Assembly (NCBI GenBank): GCA_002401525.1
Contig: NVTH01000062.1
Span: 1-8,848, forward strand
Direction: 5' to 3'
From: Moraxellaceae bacterium
GTDB taxonomy: Bacteria > Pseudomonadota > Gammaproteobacteria > Pseudomonadales > UBA3067
Length of the DNA: 8,848 bases
The notes under the pieces were generated by a model, which had not been told where the DNA came from, made no database searches, and saw only the letters and a program-made list of their open reading frames with translations. Positions 6,401 through 8,848 of the stretch are shown one piece after another. Within the stretch, counting starts at the first letter, position 1. Every line of letters begins with the position of its first letter. A program made the translations under genes and the position numbers.

Positions 6401-8179
6401 CTAAACGCCCCGGTCATTGTTAATGGCTAAAAGTCTAGAGCTCATTGGAGGCACCTGCTCTGGATCAATGATCACTTCCAGAAGGTAAGGGCCTGGCGCT
6501 TTAAATATTTTATCTAAATCTATGGTATGCAATTCAGTCACGGATTGAATCGAGTGACTGGACACGTTGTAAGCGTGAGCCAGCTTAGCAAAGTCAACCC
6601 CCGGAAGATCAAAAGAAGTGGTCTCAGCGCCAGTTAATGCCTGACCATGCTTCACTGTGCCCAAGCATTGATCGTTAAGCACCACAAATAATATATTTAA
6701 ACCTTCTTGAGCAGCAGTGGTAATTTCTTGTCCATTCATTAATAAGCTTCCGTCGCCAGTAAAACATATCACCGGTTCATCGGGAGAGGCCATTGCAGTG
6801 CCCACCGCCGCACCAATCCCCCAACCCATCGGTGCGAATCCCAACCCCATTCGAAACAAATTTTTAAAATCACCGGCTTTGTGCCGACACTGCCAGTAGT
6901 GAATCCCCCACAGGAAACTATTGCCGATATCAACCACAACACGGGTATTTTCGGGAGCCTTCAGGCTCAGCTCCCAAAACAACAGTTGTGGCGGAATTTT
7001 TTTAATATTTCTATTATTGACTTTAAACAGCTCTGGCAGATCCACCACGTTGGCACAATGTCTTTCTCGCTTCCCCTTCAAACTTGCTTTTCCTTTGAAA
7101 CCACATCGAAGAAGCTCTTTAAATACCAGCCTAGGACTGCCAAAAACGTGCAACTTCGCCATCGTGGACCGATAAAAGTGAAATTCGTTTTGATCGATAT
7201 GAATCAATTTATCCGTGAGTAAACCTTCCATATCCCAACTGCTTGTCTCAGGTTCATCCAATACCGAACCGATCACGATAACCGACTCAACGGAGGAATC
7301 ATGCAACAGATTAGCTGCCGATTGGTGTCCCCCTAAACCAAACACTCCAAAATACAAGGGATGATTTGCAGAAATAATGCCCTTTCCCATGGGCGTAGTA
7401 ATCAAAGGCCAATTAATAGTTTCCGCAAACTTAATAATTTCGCTAGCAGCGTTCTCAGCCCCTGGACCTAACACTAATACTGCTTTCTTGGTGTTACTAA
7501 TCAATTTATGCAATTGATTCATTACTTTTTTATTGGGAGTGACTTCTTCAAATTGAAGCGGCTTAATCGGCAATAAATCACCCCTTATCCCCACGGGCAT
7601 ACCCAATAAATCCAGGGGCAAGCTTAAATGGGAAGGGCCTGGTTTACTTCCCATTGCAATGGAAATGGCCTTAACTAACTTCTCCTCCAGTTGATCAGGG
7701 TGGGAAACGAAACTGTTGTATCGAGTACAGTGTTTAAACATGGCGACAATATCCACGCCGTCGCAGGAAGAATCTTGAGCAGCGCCACGACCAAAATGAG
7801 ACTGACGAGTCTGCCCCGTTAAGACCAACATAGGCACTTCGTCCACATAGGCACTTGCCACACCGGTAATGATGTTCGTCGCCCCAGGGCCGGTGGTGGT
7901 ACAACATACCCCGAGCTTACCGCTTTCCCGAGCATAACCGTCTGCCATAAATGCTGCGCCAGATTCATGTCTTGAAACAACCGGCCTTAGACCGCCTTTT
8001 TTTTCACTCCGAGCCATTGCGTTATAAAGGGGTTCGATCCCCCCCCCGGGAATCCCAAAAATATATTTAACTCCGTAATCATTTAAAATTCTGACCAACA
8101 AATCTCCGTATTCAAGAGGTTGAATTCGCCGCAAAGGTTTCACTGCTACTGGACTGGTGACCGCATCTTGAAATTTCAT
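6401..8179 (-). CDS. Thiamine diphosphate-dependent enzyme, acetolactate-synthase-like
   Basis: The product is 592 residues from ATG 8179. This start has AGGAG 11 bases upstream; the in-frame GTG at 8191 overlaps that motif and cannot use it. The three-domain layout of the acetolactate synthase/pyruvate oxidase family is complete. The N-terminal PYR domain has FGIPGGGIEPLYNAM, the catalytic Glu in SRHESGAAFMADGYAR (about E72) and TTTGPGATN. The central domain has GVFGLGGHQSAANLL and VIVIGSVLDEPE. The C-terminal PP domain has the cofactor motif GDGS (about 475-478), followed after 24 residues by Asn in VVLND, and a VPPM tail. All ThDP residues look intact, so it should be active. No IlvN-type small subunit follows, which argues against a standard branched-chain amino acid enzyme. 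Instead two citrate-synthase-fold genes follow with 2- and 8-base gaps. The reaction is probably carboligation or lyase chemistry on a 2-oxo acid or 2-hydroxyacyl-CoA (inference). A run of nine G interrupts the early coding region at 8039-8047. Confidence 0.92.
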   Translation of the reverse strand: MKFQDAVTSPVAVKPLRRIQPLEYGDLLVRILNDYGVKYIFGIPGGGIEPLYNAMARSEKKGGLRPVVSRHESGAAFMADGYARESGKLGVCCTTTGPGATNIITGVASAYVDEVPMLVLTGQTRQSHFGRGAAQDSSCDGVDIVAMFKHCTRYNSFVSHPDQLEEKLVKAISIAMGSKPGPSHLSLPLDLLGMPVGIRGDLLPIKPLQFEEVTPNKKVMNQLHKLISNTKKAVLVLGPGAENAASEIIKFAETINWPLITTPMGKGIISANHPLYFGVFGLGGHQSAANLLHDSSVESVIVIGSVLDEPETSSWDMEGLLTDKLIHIDQNEFHFYRSTMAKLHVFGSPRLVFKELLRCGFKGKASLKGKRERHCANVVDLPELFKVNNRNIKKIPPQLLFWELSLKAPENTRVVVDIGNSFLWGIHYWQCRHKAGDFKNLFRMGLGFAPMGWGIGAAVGTAMASPDEPVICFTGDGSLLMNGQEITTAAQEGLNILFVVLNDQCLGTVKHGQALTGAETTSFDLPGVDFAKLAHAYNVSSHSIQSVTELHTIDLDKIFKAPGPYLLEVIIDPEQVPPMSSRLLAINNDRGV

Positions 8180-8190
8180 AATCGAAAGCA

Positions 8191-8195
8191 CTCCT
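8191..8195 (-). promoter_or_regulatory. Ribosome binding site that decides the ThDP enzyme start
   Basis: AGGAG on the minus strand lies 11 bases before ATG 8179. Its last base is the first base of the alternative GTG at 8191, leaving no spacing for that codon. The shorter product, beginning MKFQD, is therefore preferred. Confidence 0.6.
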
Positions 8196-8333
8196 GTGCA
8201 ATTTTTTAAGATTGAATAACTCCCTAAACCTAACCACTCAATTTAACAATTATTTTAAACAAACATTCTGAACTGCTTGTATTTTTTATCATTTTACGCT
8301 TCCCGTCTGTCCCACCGATCTTAAATAAACATC

Positions 8334-8346
8334 CTTCGGTCCGAAG
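8334..8346. promoter_or_regulatory. 13-base palindrome, possible operator or leader hairpin
   Basis: CTTCGG and CCGAAG form perfect 6-base arms around one base. On the minus strand a TATGAT (8354-8349) sits directly upstream, so a regulator bound here would cover the start of transcription if that box is used. In RNA it could instead fold as a short hairpin. It is an isolated GC-rich palindrome in AT-rich DNA, but short enough to occur by chance. Confidence 0.25.
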
Positions 8347-8365
8347 CCATCATAAATCATGCCGA

Positions 8366-8512
8366 TCAAATAGTGTTCAAGTTAAATTCTGTAAGTTTTT
8401 TCATTAATTTATAAAAACTAGGCGTTTTCCTCCAACAAAAACCAACTCTTCGTATCCAATCGATTTTTATTATTGTAAAAAAAGTAATCAAAAAACCTCG
8501 AAATGATTTCAT
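8366..8512 (-). CDS. Possible small basic, aromatic-rich protein (48 residues)
   Basis: An ATG at 8512 opens 48 codons ending in TGA at 8368-8366. An AGGAG motif (8528-8524) lies 11 bases upstream, the same spacing as at the ThDP enzyme gene. The product begins MKSFRGFLITFFTIIKIDW, with a short hydrophobic stretch, and continues with many Lys, Arg and aromatic residues. I recognise no family. It lies upstream of the ThDP enzyme operon on the same strand, so it could be a leader or a small membrane-associated peptide. AT-rich composition and its short length make a chance ORF quite possible; the ribosome site is the only positive evidence. Confidence 0.25.
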   Translation of the reverse strand: MKSFRGFLITFFTIIKIDWIRRVGFCWRKTPSFYKLMKKLTEFNLNTI

Positions 8513-8668
8513 TGATTTAACGACTCCTATCGCCGAATTAAAAAATCACCGCAAAACATTCACCAAAATAATAGTTATGAATCACCTTAAGAAATACAAC
8601 TGAACACAATCTACCGGCTAACTAGGACAGAGAAAAATTATTTACACTCGAAAATCAAACCAAAAAGC

Positions 8669-8701
8669 AAAAAAAACCCCAGCAACTTGCCAGGGTTTTT
8701 T
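8669..8701 (-). terminator. Intrinsic terminator of the acyl-CoA dehydrogenase gene
   Basis: On the minus strand ACCCTGGCA and TGCTGGGGT can pair through nine positions, including two G-T wobbles, around an AGT loop. A run of eight T follows. It begins about 45 bases after the dehydrogenase stop codon. Six T also follow the stem on the plus strand, so it could work in both directions, though no plus-strand gene ends here. It separates the dehydrogenase from the ThDP enzyme operon. Confidence 0.85.
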
Positions 8702-8746
8702 CGCCAACCCAACCTAAAAAGGTAGGTGACTTAACTCACTCAAATA

Positions 8747-8848
8747 TTACTTAAGGTCTTTAGAAGACTTACCTAATACTTGTCGAGCGACAATCAATTG
8801 CTGAATCTGCTGAGTGCCTTCAAAGATATCCAGTATCTTCGAATCACG
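8747..8848 (-). CDS. Acyl-CoA dehydrogenase, C-terminal end only (5' part outside window)
   Basis: Thirty-three codons and a TAA stop (8749-8747) are visible. The peptide RDSKILDIFEGTQQIQQLIV followed by ARQVLG matches the very conserved C-terminal signature of acyl-CoA dehydrogenases, where the Glu and Gly of the YEGT/FEGT motif lie at the active site and FAD-binding surface. The family oxidises acyl-CoA to enoyl-CoA in fatty-acid or branched-chain acid breakdown. The chain-length class cannot be told from this fragment. It is followed by a strong terminator, so it is a separate transcription unit from the ThDP enzyme cluster. Confidence 0.85.
   Translation of the reverse strand, partial: RDSKILDIFEGTQQIQQLIVARQVLGKSSKDLK

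Larger units (their letters stand above)
8196..8668. other. AT-rich non-coding stretch upstream of the ThDP enzyme operon
   Basis: About 470 bases lie between the ThDP enzyme ribosome site and the terminator of the acyl-CoA dehydrogenase gene. The sequence is rich in A and T runs, as expected of a promoter-bearing region. I found no tRNA, repeat array, insertion sequence or recognisable riboswitch. The only structures are a 48-codon minus-strand ORF (8366-8512) and a 13-base palindrome (8334-8346). The operon promoter must lie here, but no pair of hexamers stands out. A TATGAT at 8349-8354 on the minus strand is a possible -10 box without a well-spaced -35 partner. Confidence 0.6.

Noticed and set aside
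6881..7222. Plus-strand ORF of 113 codons opposite the ThDP enzyme gene
   Set aside because: It is antisense to the conserved core of the enzyme, has no plausible ribosome site and no family resemblance.

Overview
The window reads as a chromosomal segment of a Gram-negative, probably marine gammaproteobacterium. It encodes a TonB-dependent outer-membrane receptor, periplasmic and inner-membrane sensory proteins, and an acyl-CoA dehydrogenase of proteobacterial type, in moderately AT-rich DNA. I cannot name a genus from the sequence. Every supported gene lies on the minus strand, so transcription runs from the right end of the window to the left.

From right to left, the layout is as follows. 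The last codons of an acyl-CoA dehydrogenase (8747-8848) are followed by a strong intrinsic terminator (8669-8701). An AT-rich stretch of roughly 470 bases (8196-8668) then holds one low-confidence 48-residue ORF and a short palindrome. Next comes a tightly packed three-gene cluster: an acetolactate-synthase-like thiamine diphosphate (ThDP) enzyme (6401-8179), then two tandem proteins of about 265 residues with the citrate synthase / citryl-CoA lyase fold (5604-6398 and 4789-5595). The genes are separated by only 2 and 8 bases. No terminator is visible after the cluster. A 134-base gap carries a good sigma70-type promoter and leads into a second group: a TonB-dependent receptor (2552-4654), a solitary periplasmic substrate-binding protein of the ABC_sub_bind (PF04392) type (1477-2493), and a membrane histidine kinase (1-1461) that runs off the left edge.

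The most interesting part is the ThDP enzyme plus two citrate-synthase-fold paralogues. By my hand alignment, both paralogues lack the catalytic His and Asp that define citrate synthase and the ATP-citrate lyase C-terminal domain, yet both keep the fold's landmark motifs. They may form a heteromer with altered chemistry on an acyl-CoA or 2-oxo acid. I know of no characterised pathway with this gene set, but novelty has to be confirmed by searches I cannot run.

The receptor / binding protein / kinase group looks like a trans-envelope sensing route: a ligand crosses the outer membrane, is bound in the periplasm, and is reported to the kinase. No ABC permease or ATPase is in the window. A link between the two halves, such as the receptor perceiving the product of the enzyme cluster, is a hypothesis based only on adjacency and shared strand.
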